Part shown: positions 16,318 to 24,354 of the stretch, piece by piece
How positions within the stretch are numbered: the first letter of the stretch is position 1
Layout of the letters: each line of letters opens with the position of its first letter
DNA from: Lederbergia graminis
Lineage (GTDB): Bacteria; Bacillota; Bacilli; Bacillales; Bacillaceae_C
Length of the DNA: 64,000 nucleotides
Reading direction: 5' to 3'
Assembly: GCF_042655485.1 (NCBI RefSeq)
Contig: NZ_JBHSMC010000011.1
Span: forward strand, 62,001 to 126,000
The notes under the pieces: generated by a model
Told to the model about the DNA's origin: nothing
Seen by the model: only the letters and a program-made list of their open reading frames with translations
Databases searched by the model: none
Translations under genes and position numbers: made by a program

Positions 16318-18213
16318 TTAGCGATTTAATAAACTACCAACATATCTCAATAATTCATTTGCGGAAGTAGAATTGTAGCCATGTTCATCAATTAACCTTG
16401 CTACAACTTCATTAACTTTCTTCAATTGCTGTTCATCCGGCGTCGTGGAGGAAGTCGTAATCTTCACAACATCTTTCAAATCTGCGAAAAGTTTCTTTTG
16501 AATGGCTTCTTTTAGTCTAGCATGTGAGCGATAATCAAAACGCTTCCCTTTCCTTGCTAGTGCAGAGATGCGAATGAGAATTTCTTCTCTAAATGCTTTC
16601 TTCGCATTTTCTGAAATACCAATTTGCTCTTCAATGGATCTCATTAATTTTTCATCTGGATTAATTTCTTCTCCAGTTAATGGATCTCTTAGCTTCGTTT
16701 TATTACAGAATGATTCTACGTTATCTAAGTAATTATCCATTAACGTTTTCGCTGATTCCTCATAAGAGTAGACAAATGCTTTTTGAACTTCTTTCTTGGC
16801 GATTTCATCATATTCTTTTCTTGCTAAAGAAATATAGTTCAAATATTTTTCACGCAATTCATTTGTGATAGATGGATGTTGATCCAATCCTTCTTTCAAG
16901 GATCTAAGCACATCTAGCGCATTAATAGAAGTCATGCCTTTACGAATAATCGTGGAAGATATGCGGTTAATCACATAACGTGGATCAATTCCACTCATAC
17001 CTTCTTCTTGAAACTCTTTTTTCATCTCCTCCACATCTGCAGAATTATAGCCTTCTACATTTTCACCATCATATAAACGCATTTTCTTAATTAAGTCGAC
17101 ATCACTACGTTTGGAATCATGCAGACGAGTTAGGATCGTAAACATGGCCGCTACTCTCAATGTATGAGGGGCAATATGAACATCTGCCACATCACTTTCT
17201 CGAATCATCTTTTCATAAATCCGTTCTTCCTGAGAAACTTTTAAGTTATATGGAACTGGCATGACAATGATACGTGAATGTAAAGCTTCATTTTTCTTAT
17301 TTGCAATGAAGGAGCGATACTCCGTTTCATTCGTATGTGCAACGACAAGTTCATCCGCTGAAATTAATGCAAATCGGCCAGCTTTGAAATTTCCTTCCTG
17401 TGTCAATGACAGGAGATGCCATAGGAATTTTTCATCGCATTTTAACATTTCCTGGAATTCCATTAAACCGCGGTTTGCTTTATTGAGCTCTCCATCAAAT
17501 CGATAGGCACGCGGATCTGATTCGGAGCCATATTCGGCGATAGTAGAGAAATCAATACTACCAGTTAAATCAGCAATATCTTGTGATTTCGGATCGGATG
17601 GACTAAATGTACCGACACCAACCCGTTTGTCTTCTGAGAAGAATATTCTTTCCACTATGACATCTTCAATTCTACCACCATATTCTTCCTCTAATCTCAT
17701 CGTATTAAGTGGAGATAAGTTTCCTTCTATGCGAATTCCATATTGTGCATAGAAATCTGGACGTAAATGTGGTGGAATTAAATGTAATGGATCTTCATGC
17801 ATCGGGCATCCTTTTATTGCGAATACTGCACCTCTGTCTGTTCTTGTATAATTTTCCAACCCTCTTTTTAACATCGTGACTAGTGTCGATTTTCCTCCGC
17901 TAACAGGTCCCATTAATAGTAAGATTCTTTTCCTAACATCCAAACGTTTTGCTGATGGATGAAAATATTCTTCCACTAACTTTTCCAATGCCTCTTCAAG
18001 ACCAAATAATTCTTTACTGAAGAAATGATATTTTTTCTTTCCGTTTTTCTCCTCTACTCCCGCATCTTTAATCATGTTATATATTCGAGAGTGGGAGGAT
18101 TGTGCTACCCATGGCTTCTCCTTAAGTAACTCTAAGTACTCAGCAAATGTACCTTCCCATTTCAACGCTTCTTCTTGTAAACGGTATTGTTCTACCTTCT
18201 TTAAAATATCCAT
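16318..18213 (-). CDS. prkA: PrkA serine protein kinase / AAA+ protein
   Basis: A 631-residue protein, the same length as B. subtilis PrkA. An N-terminal AAA+-type ATP domain carries the P-loop GPVSGGKST (102-110). A C-terminal PrkA kinase-like domain follows. Long stretches are nearly invariant in Bacillus, for example AIKGCPMHEDPLHLIPPHLR, and the C-terminus SANELLRYVGSLLNR. It is needed for sporulation through the sigma-K pathway in B. subtilis, and recent work on the family also suggests a protease-like role. The start at 18213 is set by GGGAGG and matches the B. subtilis N-terminus MDILKK. The frame continues upstream to 18273. A sigma-E promoter lies 42 bases upstream. Confidence 0.97.
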   Translation of the reverse strand: MDILKKVEQYRLQEEALKWEGTFAEYLELLKEKPWVAQSSHSRIYNMIKDAGVEEKNGKKKYHFFSKELFGLEEALEKLVEEYFHPSAKRLDVRKRILLLMGPVSGGKSTLVTMLKRGLENYTRTDRGAVFAIKGCPMHEDPLHLIPPHLRPDFYAQYGIRIEGNLSPLNTMRLEEEYGGRIEDVIVERIFFSEDKRVGVGTFSPSDPKSQDIADLTGSIDFSTIAEYGSESDPRAYRFDGELNKANRGLMEFQEMLKCDEKFLWHLLSLTQEGNFKAGRFALISADELVVAHTNETEYRSFIANKKNEALHSRIIVMPVPYNLKVSQEERIYEKMIRESDVADVHIAPHTLRVAAMFTILTRLHDSKRSDVDLIKKMRLYDGENVEGYNSADVEEMKKEFQEEGMSGIDPRYVINRISSTIIRKGMTSINALDVLRSLKEGLDQHPSITNELREKYLNYISLARKEYDEIAKKEVQKAFVYSYEESAKTLMDNYLDNVESFCNKTKLRDPLTGEEINPDEKLMRSIEEQIGISENAKKAFREEILIRISALARKGKRFDYRSHARLKEAIQKKLFADLKDVVKITTSSTTPDEQQLKKVNEVVARLIDEHGYNSTSANELLRYVGSLLNR

Positions 18214-18254
18214 TTGTACCTCCCTAGTTTGCATATTGGAGAGATGATTATTTA

Positions 18255-18283
18255 ATTCTATGCACTTGGCCAACCAAACATGA
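18255..18283 (-). promoter_or_regulatory. Sigma-E promoter of prkA
   Basis: On the minus strand, TCATGTT (18277-18283), exactly 14 bases, then CATAGAAT (18255-18262). This fits the sigma-E consensus KMATATT-N14-CATACAMT with few mismatches. prkA is sigma-E dependent in B. subtilis. Confidence 0.65.
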
Positions 18284-18339
18284 TTAATTCTAGCTATTCA
18301 CTTTGAAGACACAAAATTAATGAAAAAAATAGTGATACA

Positions 18340-18369
18340 TTCACTTTATTTTAAAAATGGGCTATAATA
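18340..18369 (+). promoter_or_regulatory. Sigma-A promoter of the 31-residue peptide gene
   Basis: TTCACT (18340-18345), an 18-base spacer and TATAAT (18364-18369), 37 bases before the start codon. Confidence 0.55.
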
Positions 18370-18406
18370 TTAATACACTTTCGCTTACAAGGAGGCTATA
18401 CATAAC

Positions 18407-18502
18407 ATGAGATTAATTCTTGTTATCGGTGTAACGATTGCATTCTTGGCTGCTATTTTCACTTCAGGTTATGAAGACAAGCCAGGTGTAACAAAGAAAT
18501 AA
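18407..18502 (+). CDS. 31-residue membrane peptide of unknown function
   Basis: A small gene with a good ribosome binding site (AAGGAGG), a promoter and its own terminator. The peptide starts MRLILVIGVTIAFLAAIFT, a single membrane helix of about 18 residues. A polar tail follows (SGYEDKPGVTKK). I do not recognise a named family. The intact expression signals around such a short frame are the main evidence that it is real. It could be a regulatory membrane peptide, a holin-like or toxin-like peptide, or a subunit of a larger complex. None of these is supported directly. Confidence 0.7.
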   Translation: MRLILVIGVTIAFLAAIFTSGYEDKPGVTKK

Positions 18503-18504
18503 CA

Positions 18505-18541
18505 TAAAAAAACTGCCAACTATTTGTTGGCAGTTTTTTTA
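18505..18541. terminator. Bidirectional terminator between the small peptide gene and the DHA2 pump
   Basis: AAAAACTGCCAAC and GTTGGCAGTTTTTTT with a TATTT loop. Confidence 0.92.
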
Positions 18542-20068
18542 TTCTGTTGCTACTTGTTTTGTAGGTACTGCTACTTTTTTCGGCATCTCTGACATTGGAG
18601 GTTTTACTCTTCTAATGAAGAAGGCTAAAACTAAAGCAATAACAGCAATATAGGTAGAAATTAAGAATGAATACGTTATTCCATCTAACAATGCTTGATG
18701 CTCAATTAATTTACCCATTTGATCAATCACTTCTTGTGATGGTGGAGCAGCATTAGGATCCATATTTGCTTGTGCTTTAGCTGCTAACGCCTCACCTGAA
18801 CTAGTAGCTCTCTTATTCATGATTGTAATCATAAATGCAGTACCTATCGCACCAGACACTTGTTGAAGTGTATTATTCATGGCTGTTCCATGTGGATTCA
18901 TCGCCATAGGTAATTGATTCATTCCGTTAGTCATGACAGGCATCATAACCATCGACATTCCAAAGCTACGGAATGTATACAACATTAATAAGTGTGTATA
19001 TGTTGTTTCCAATGTAAGTTTTGTAAATAAAAATGTCGTCACGACCATGATACTAATTCCAGTGATTGCTAGAATTTTCGCTCCATACTTATCAAATAAC
19101 TTCCCGTTAATTGGGGACATGATTCCCATTAGTAATGCGCCTGGAAGCATTAATATACCAGAATGAAATGGTGAAATTCCTCTTACTTCTTGCACATACA
19201 ACGGTGTTAAAATCATCCCTGAAAACATCGATATGGAAATGACAATAGAAATAGCAGAAGATAATGCAAACATCGGATGTTTATAAATTTTAAATTCAAG
19301 CATTGGTTCTTTCATACGTAGTTGACGTAATACAAACGTGATTAATCCAATTGCACCGATTGTAATGGTCACATAAACAATTGGAGCGCTCCAGCCCTTA
19401 TCCCCTGCTGTACTAAATCCGTACAATAAACCTCCAAATGCAACACTGGATAATACTAAGGAAGCTTTATCTAAATGGACTTCTCGCAATGGAGTTATAT
19501 TTTTCAATTTAAAGATAGCCCATAATAAGGTAAGAACTGCGAATGGAAGGATTACATAGAATAATGTTCTCCAATCATAGTGTTCAATAATATACCCTGA
19601 TAAAGTCGGTCCAATTGCTGGAGCCATAATCATAACTAATCCAAAGAATCCCATTGCTGTTCCCCGTTTTTCAACTGGAAAAGCCGTTAACATTACATTC
19701 ATCAATAATGGCATCATAATGGCAGACCCAGAAGCCTGAACCATTCTTCCTGCTAGTAATACACCAAATGATGGTGCTAAAGCTGCTAGAAGAGTTCCCA
19801 ATGTAAACAATGACATTGCTGTAATAAATAATCTTCGGTTAGAAAATCGTTGAATAAAAAAGGCACTTGCAGGTATTAAAATACCATTTATTAGCATGTA
19901 CCCTGTAGATAACCATTGGACAGTAGCTGTACTAATTACAAATTCATTTTTTATCGAGGGAAGTGCAATATTAATAAGTGTATTGTTTAAAAACGATACA
20001 AACGCCCCGATAAAAAGTATTGCTATTACGCCATAGGGCGGTTTCTTATGCATGGATTCGATATCCAC
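18539..20068 (-). CDS. DHA2-family MFS multidrug efflux transporter (EmrB/QacA type)
   Basis: A drug:proton antiporter of the 14-helix DHA2 group, about 509 residues. Visible features are the first-helix region FLNNTLINIALPSI, the motif A-like RFSNRR loop, and motif C-like GPTLSGYIIEHYDWRTLFYV. Substrates cannot be predicted. GTG at 20068 preceded by GGGGGA is the best start. The frame extends to 20083. The divergent TetR gene shares the intergenic region, where two mirrored copies of TTTGTACYCGTAGTCT flank the promoters. The pump is therefore probably repressed by its neighbour until a ligand appears, the LmrA/LmrB type of arrangement. Confidence 0.93.
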   Translation of the reverse strand: MDIESMHKKPPYGVIAILFIGAFVSFLNNTLINIALPSIKNEFVISTATVQWLSTGYMLINGILIPASAFFIQRFSNRRLFITAMSLFTLGTLLAALAPSFGVLLAGRMVQASGSAIMMPLLMNVMLTAFPVEKRGTAMGFFGLVMIMAPAIGPTLSGYIIEHYDWRTLFYVILPFAVLTLLWAIFKLKNITPLREVHLDKASLVLSSVAFGGLLYGFSTAGDKGWSAPIVYVTITIGAIGLITFVLRQLRMKEPMLEFKIYKHPMFALSSAISIVISISMFSGMILTPLYVQEVRGISPFHSGILMLPGALLMGIMSPINGKLFDKYGAKILAITGISIMVVTTFLFTKLTLETTYTHLLMLYTFRSFGMSMVMMPVMTNGMNQLPMAMNPHGTAMNNTLQQVSGAIGTAFMITIMNKRATSSGEALAAKAQANMDPNAAPPSQEVIDQMGKLIEHQALLDGITYSFLISTYIAVIALVLAFFIRRVKPPMSEMPKKVAVPTKQVATE

Positions 20069-20102
20069 TATAAATTCCCCCAATCATACTATAAGTTCAA
20101 AT

Positions 20103-20118
20103 TTTGTACCCGTAGTCT
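20103..20118. promoter_or_regulatory. Putative TetR operator, pump side
   Basis: TTTGTACCCGTAGTCT. The same sequence with one change occurs inverted at 20225-20240, so each divergent gene has one copy near its start. Confidence 0.6.
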
Positions 20119-20224
20119 TTTGCACTTAAAATATTTTATACCGCTAGTTCAAAAAAAGCAATAAAAAAATTTACCTACATTAACAAATGTTGATTTCAAG
20201 CAGAATACAAGCTAAAATACAAAT

Positions 20225-20240
20225 AGACTACGAGTACAAA
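20225..20240. promoter_or_regulatory. Putative TetR operator, regulator side
   Basis: AGACTACGAGTACAAA, the reverse complement of the 20103 site with 15 of 16 bases equal. It ends 10 bases before the TetR start codon. Confidence 0.6.
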
Positions 20241-20249
20241 GGTGATAAA

Positions 20250-21137
20250 ATGAATGCTCGAAAAAAACAAATTATTGATGTAGCTCACCGTTTATTTATC
20301 GAGAAAGGGTTTGCTTCTACATCAATTCAAGATATATTAGATGGGGCTAAAATTGCAAAAGGTACTTTTTATAATCATTTCAGCTCCAAAAATGAATGTT
20401 TAATTGCCATCCTTGAACAAGTCCAAAATGAAACTTTTCTATTAAGGAAGGAATTGTCTTTTGGTAAAAATAAGGATGATCAAGAGGTATTCATTGAACA
20501 AGTTCATGTCAGATTGAAGATGAATCGAGAACATAACTTAATCGCATTATTCCAATCAGTCATGCATTCAAAAGACGATGATTTGAAACAACTTATGCAA
20601 AAGCAACTTGTACGCGAATTAAAATGGACTTCTCATCGCTTCATCGATCTTTTTGGCAATGATGTAAAACAGCATTCTTTAGACTATTCCATCATATTCT
20701 TTGGTATCATCCAACAAATGATACATGTTAGTAAGATTGGAACGAAAAGCGAGTATACGTTAGAAAGTATCATCCGTTTTTCCTTACAAAGAGTGAAATT
20801 AATGATTCATCAACAAGATGAGTTGGATGCACCATTTTTTCCAACTAACTGGCTATCTGACCAAGAACAAAAAGAAGAAATATCACAGATACAATTAAAA
20901 AAACAAATTATCAATCGTTTAAAAAATCTTTCTGACCATATGAATAAGGAAGAAAAGAACAAAAAAAATATCGAATATATCGAATTCCTTTTATCTGAAT
21001 TCCAGGCAAGCGAACCACGTGAGTTTCTCATTACAAGTGTCGTACGCACTGTAACAGAAGTGTTTGATGAGTCGATATATCGCTCTGAAGTTAATGATAT
21101 AACAGAACTTGTTCATCAATATTTTGCAACAAAGTAG
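20250..21137 (+). CDS. TetR/AcrR-family transcriptional regulator of the divergent efflux pump
   Basis: A 295-residue regulator, longer than the usual 190-220. The N-terminal helix-turn-helix covers about residues 5-50 and includes KGFASTSIQDI and IAKGTFYNHFSSK. The ligand-binding region is followed by an additional helical C-terminal segment of about 100 residues rich in Lys, Glu and Asn. The start at 20250 is set by AAAGGTGATAAA, against an open frame from 20187 with no site. Divergence from the DHA2 pump and the paired operator-like repeats argue that it represses both genes. Confidence 0.9.
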   Translation: MNARKKQIIDVAHRLFIEKGFASTSIQDILDGAKIAKGTFYNHFSSKNECLIAILEQVQNETFLLRKELSFGKNKDDQEVFIEQVHVRLKMNREHNLIALFQSVMHSKDDDLKQLMQKQLVRELKWTSHRFIDLFGNDVKQHSLDYSIIFFGIIQQMIHVSKIGTKSEYTLESIIRFSLQRVKLMIHQQDELDAPFFPTNWLSDQEQKEEISQIQLKKQIINRLKNLSDHMNKEEKNKKNIEYIEFLLSEFQASEPREFLITSVVRTVTEVFDESIYRSEVNDITELVHQYFATK

Positions 21138-21151
21138 GAAGTTACCTATAG

Positions 21152-21187
21152 AAAAAAACTGCCCACATGAGTGGACAGTTTTTTTAA
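21152..21187. terminator. Bidirectional terminator between the TetR gene and trmL
   Basis: AAAAAAACTGCCCAC and GTGGACAGTTTTTTT around an ATGA loop. Confidence 0.9.
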
Positions 21188-21657
21188 TTTAACGCTGGAT
21201 AATTTTGTTGACGTAATGCTTCGTATACTAAAATAGCAGCGGTATTGGATAAATTTAAGGAACGGACATTTTCATTCATAGGAATTCGCAAACATCTATC
21301 CTTATTTTCAGCAATTAAGTCTTTTGGAAGACCAGTTGTTTCTCTTCCAAACATAAAGAAGTAATCTTTCTCTAAATGACTGTAATCGAAAGTTGTGTGA
21401 GGTTGAGTCCCGAACTTTGTTAAGTAGAAAAATTCACCTTTAGGATAAGCTAAGAAGAAATCATCCAAGGAATCATGATACGTAATATTCACATACTGCC
21501 AATAATCAAGACCGGCACGCTTTAACATTTTATCATCAGTAGAAAACCCGAGTGGTCGGATTAAATGTAAATGTGTATCCGTTGCAGCACACGTTCTCGC
21601 AATATTTCCTGTATTCGCAGGAATTTCTGGTTGATATAAAACTATATGATTTGGCAC
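21184..21657 (-). CDS. trmL: tRNA (cytidine/uridine-34-2'-O)-methyltransferase
   Basis: SPOUT-class methyltransferase that 2'-O-methylates the wobble base of tRNA-Leu isoacceptors. It is known as CspR in older Bacillus annotation. The trefoil-knot SAM-binding motifs are FMFGRETTGLPKDL and IPMNENVRSLNLSNTAAILVYEA. The N-terminal block PEIPANTGNIARTCAA is diagnostic. GTG at 21657 (about 157 residues) fits the GAGGTGA site better than the ATG at 21663. In B. subtilis this gene follows yhbB, as it does here. The role pairs thematically with queG, another wobble-base modifier in the same region. Confidence 0.95.
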   Translation of the reverse strand: MPNHIVLYQPEIPANTGNIARTCAATDTHLHLIRPLGFSTDDKMLKRAGLDYWQYVNITYHDSLDDFFLAYPKGEFFYLTKFGTQPHTTFDYSHLEKDYFFMFGRETTGLPKDLIAENKDRCLRIPMNENVRSLNLSNTAAILVYEALRQQNYPALN

Positions 21658-21746
21658 AATCATTCACCTCATTCGTAAACTATACTGTGCCATTATACTA
21701 TATTTTTAAAGAACGAAGCTACGATAAAAACGAAGGATATCATTTC

Positions 21747-22610
21747 CTAAGCATCATCTACGATCGAATACATTTTATATTTAATATTCGGAGTGTACGC
21801 AGTGGAATCCTCGTATGCCCAATAACGCATTCGACTATTATACGTATGTGCATTTACGAGTGGCTCTCCATTATAGTCCTTTCCAGTGACAATGGTATTG
21901 TGGTCAAAACGACCATCTCCTTGGAAATCATAACAAATCACATCACCTAATTTTAACTCTAATGGGTCATGCACTTCTCTTGCTCTTAAACCTGTTTTCG
22001 AACTTCCTAAATATATCTTTAATGCATTGGCTACAGACCAACTATAACTCCAATTTTTATTCTGGTACCACCAACCATTACTCCTATTAGGATACCCCCT
22101 CATCGGAGAACCGCCTGCACGTAGACATTGAGAAATATAATTTGTACAGTCATTTTCAAATTTTTCATATGCTGGATTATATTCATTCCACCAACGTTCC
22201 GCATACTGAACTGCTTTCAGACGATCATAATAAAATGGTGCTCGTGCTTGTGATGAATCCGCATCTATTAATAAATCAAGAGGTTGCTGCGATGTTGGTA
22301 CCGGCACCTCTACTTCTTCATAAAGACTTCCTTTATAGAAGGATGCTTTTCGATTTTCTACTTCTTCCTCTATATACATCTTTCCGCATTGACGAATCAG
22401 ATATTTAAAGCGAACATCATAATGAAGATAAACATGCTCCCCATCTTCATCTAGTGAGTTAATTTGCCCCTCTGCCAATACTTTTACAATATCAGCTTTT
22501 CTTTTCATACAACTATCTAGCTTCTTTATTATTTTTTCATCATTCACTTTCCGTCTGCGCACAATCTGCTCAATACGCTCATCCAACTTTGCTAATAACT
22601 GCTCGCGCAT
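21747..22610 (-). CDS. yhbB: Amidase-domain (Amidase_6) protein, YhbB-like
   Basis: A 287-residue protein. The N-terminal helical region (1-120) is charged. The C-terminal putative amidase domain (about 125-287) carries the catalytic-type Cys155 in FENDCTNYISQCL and His237 in FDHNTIVTG, as in papain-like NlpC-related cell wall amidases. No signal peptide is present, which is odd for a wall enzyme. B. subtilis YhbB has the same place between queG and trmL. The ATG at 22610 has GGAGGG upstream. Nothing indicates the substrate beyond the fold. Confidence 0.88.
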   Translation of the reverse strand: MREQLLAKLDERIEQIVRRRKVNDEKIIKKLDSCMKRKADIVKVLAEGQINSLDEDGEHVYLHYDVRFKYLIRQCGKMYIEEEVENRKASFYKGSLYEEVEVPVPTSQQPLDLLIDADSSQARAPFYYDRLKAVQYAERWWNEYNPAYEKFENDCTNYISQCLRAGGSPMRGYPNRSNGWWYQNKNWSYSWSVANALKIYLGSSKTGLRAREVHDPLELKLGDVICYDFQGDGRFDHNTIVTGKDYNGEPLVNAHTYNSRMRYWAYEDSTAYTPNIKYKMYSIVDDA

Positions 22611-22740
22611 GCAATCCCTCCTCAGAAAATGTATATGCTTATGTTGGAAGGATTTATCATACTTGGTGTGAGGATTTTCATAATTGCGCGAGATGGAGTT
22701 CTTGTGTGGGGGTTGTGATTGGTTTCGTGTATCCTGAGTA

Positions 22741-23290
22741 TGATTTTGCGAGTATTCCTAGAACCGGTTCGCGAGTATTTGATGGGGAATCGCGAATATA
22801 TTTTGTTTATCGCGAGAATATGATTCGGAATCGCGAGATTTTGAAGCAGAATCGCGAGATTATTCGTTTTATCGCGAGATTTTGATGCGGAATCGCGAGA
22901 ATATTCGTTTTACCGCGAGATTTTGATGCGGAATCGCGAGATTGTTTTCTTACGCGAGTTTTGCGTTCGGAATCGCGAATATATTTTTTTTATCGCGAGA
23001 TTTTGACCTAGAATCACGAGAATATTCATTTTATCGCGAGATTTTGACCTAGAATCACGAGAATATTCATTTTATCGCGAGATTTTGAAGCAGAATCGCG
23101 AGTATTTTCGTTTATCGCGAGATTTTGAAGCAGAATCGCGAGATTATTCGTTTTATCGCGAGAATGTGATCCGGAATCGCGAGTATATTTTTTTGCACGA
23201 GTATTGTGCTCGGAATCGCGAGAATATTCATTTTATCGCGAGATTCGGATCCAGAATCGCGAGAATATCGCGCAAATCGCGAATAAGAAT
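22741..23290. repeat. 41-bp minisatellite built from CGCGAG half-units
   Basis: The gene-free 755 bp between yhbB and the next gene contains about 13 tandem units of about 41 bp. Each unit has two halves of 21 and 20 bases, CGCGAGATTTTGAAGCAGAAT-like and CGCGAGAATATTCGTTTTAT-like. The core TCGCGA(G) therefore recurs every 20-21 bp; its C falls at 22811, 22832, 22853, 22873, 22894, 22914, 22935 and so on. Short open frames across it are by-products of the repeats. Confidence 0.9.
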
Positions 23291-23365
23291 CGGTTCAACG
23301 TGAATTAACTGCTTGTTTCCATGAGATTGTTCATTCACGATAAAAAAAACGCTATTAAATTATCT

Positions 23366-23680
23366 TCATAGCGTCATGTTACCTGTATATCTTTTATTTA
23401 TATAAATTATTAGTGCTATACATGCCAAACCTAGAAGGATGTAAGTCGGTAGGAAGATCCAGGGGTTAGGTTGATATCTGTATTCTATTTGTCCCATCGT
23501 GACAACAATAAGACCAAAAAGAATATTCACTTTACCAACTTTCTTCAGATAGCTTGACACCTCTTCATCAGAAAGGCGTTGAAATACTACTTTTGAAATT
23601 AACAAGTTTGGTTTTCTAATAAAGTGTTTCGTAATGCCTTGAATGATGAAGAAAATCCCCAAAAATAATTGTGCATACAA
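23366..23680 (-). CDS. Small three-helix membrane protein, unknown function
   Basis: About 104 residues with predicted membrane helices near residues 2-17, 50-65 and 70-92, and a charged loop between the first two (KHFIRKPNLLISKVVFQRLSDEE includes most of it). It loosely resembles DUF3784-type small membrane proteins, but I cannot assign it. Start is uncertain. A TTG at 23680 follows GGGGG at a good distance; the frame extends to 23695. It lies between the 41-bp minisatellite and a DUF402 gene, on the same strand as queG. Confidence 0.65.
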   Translation of the reverse strand: MYAQLFLGIFFIIQGITKHFIRKPNLLISKVVFQRLSDEEVSSYLKKVGKVNILFGLIVVTMGQIEYRYQPNPWIFLPTYILLGLACIALIIYINKRYTGNMTL

Positions 23681-23796
23681 AATGCAATCCCCCAATGAAA
23701 AATTTGGTTACGCTTCCATAATAACACAATATTCCGAAAACAACACAAATATTTTGTTAAAATAAAAGACGATTCAATGATGAACCGCCTTTACTT

Positions 23797-24297
23797 TTAC
23801 TTGTTTAACATATTTAAAATACTTTCATCAAATGGAAATTGTTTATGTAGTGCTTTTTTCTTTAATTCTTCTAATGAATGTATTGCATAATCTTTTAATT
23901 CATTCGAATAGCTGAATTTCAAGCTGTTCTCTTCAAATTCATCTTCATCGACCACTTGCCAATCTGCGTTCACTTTTTTCACTAAGTCCAAGTCTAGGTC
24001 GACAAAAGTTAGCTCGTTTCCATTCATTTTGGAAGGCATGGCAACATTACAATAGTAGGAAGTAATCTCGCCCTCTTCTACACCGGCTGCAACCGTATAC
24101 CACTCTTTGAAAGAAAAAAGCTCAATGGAAGTATTTTTCATTGTGAACGTTTTTCCTTTTGTATGATGCTTCAGTTGCCTTCCTGGTTTACATAGGACAA
24201 CGATATATTCATCCGTTTTTTTAATTATTTCACCTTCCCATTCATAATGAGGAATATTTGGATGTTTTAGAGCCATAATATGTATAGTTTCACTCAT
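23797..24297 (-). CDS. DUF402 domain-containing protein
   Basis: A 166-residue soluble protein. The block IKKTDEYIVVLCKPGRQLKHHTKGKTF followed by FKEWYTVAAGVEEGEITSYYCNVAMP is the DUF402 pattern, a beta-barrel domain. Some members are nucleoside tri- or diphosphate phosphatases. The metal-binding acidic residues are in LTFVDLDLDLVKK. The start at 24297 is preferred because AAGGGAGAGG lies upstream. The frame is open to 24348. It is 57 bp after queG on the same strand and probably in one transcript with it. Confidence 0.8.
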   Translation of the reverse strand: MSETIHIMALKHPNIPHYEWEGEIIKKTDEYIVVLCKPGRQLKHHTKGKTFTMKNTSIELFSFKEWYTVAAGVEEGEITSYYCNVAMPSKMNGNELTFVDLDLDLVKKVNADWQVVDEDEFEENSLKFSYSNELKDYAIHSLEELKKKALHKQFPFDESILNMLNK

Positions 24298-24354
24298 TTT
24301 TCCCTCTCCCTTAAAAAAATTGCAGACCAATTGGCTACTGGTCTGCAAACAATT

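Noticed and set aside
22589..22885. Open frame of 98 codons on the plus strand across the 41-bp array
   Set aside because: It is generated by the repeat itself, has no ribosome binding site and gives a low-complexity product (FIARF, NREI motifs repeated).
22741..23290. CRISPR array
   Set aside because: There are no unique spacers between conserved repeats; the whole unit is repeated. No cas genes are nearby.
23085..23303. Open frame of 72 codons in the same array
   Set aside because: Same reason: translated repeat units with no initiation signal.
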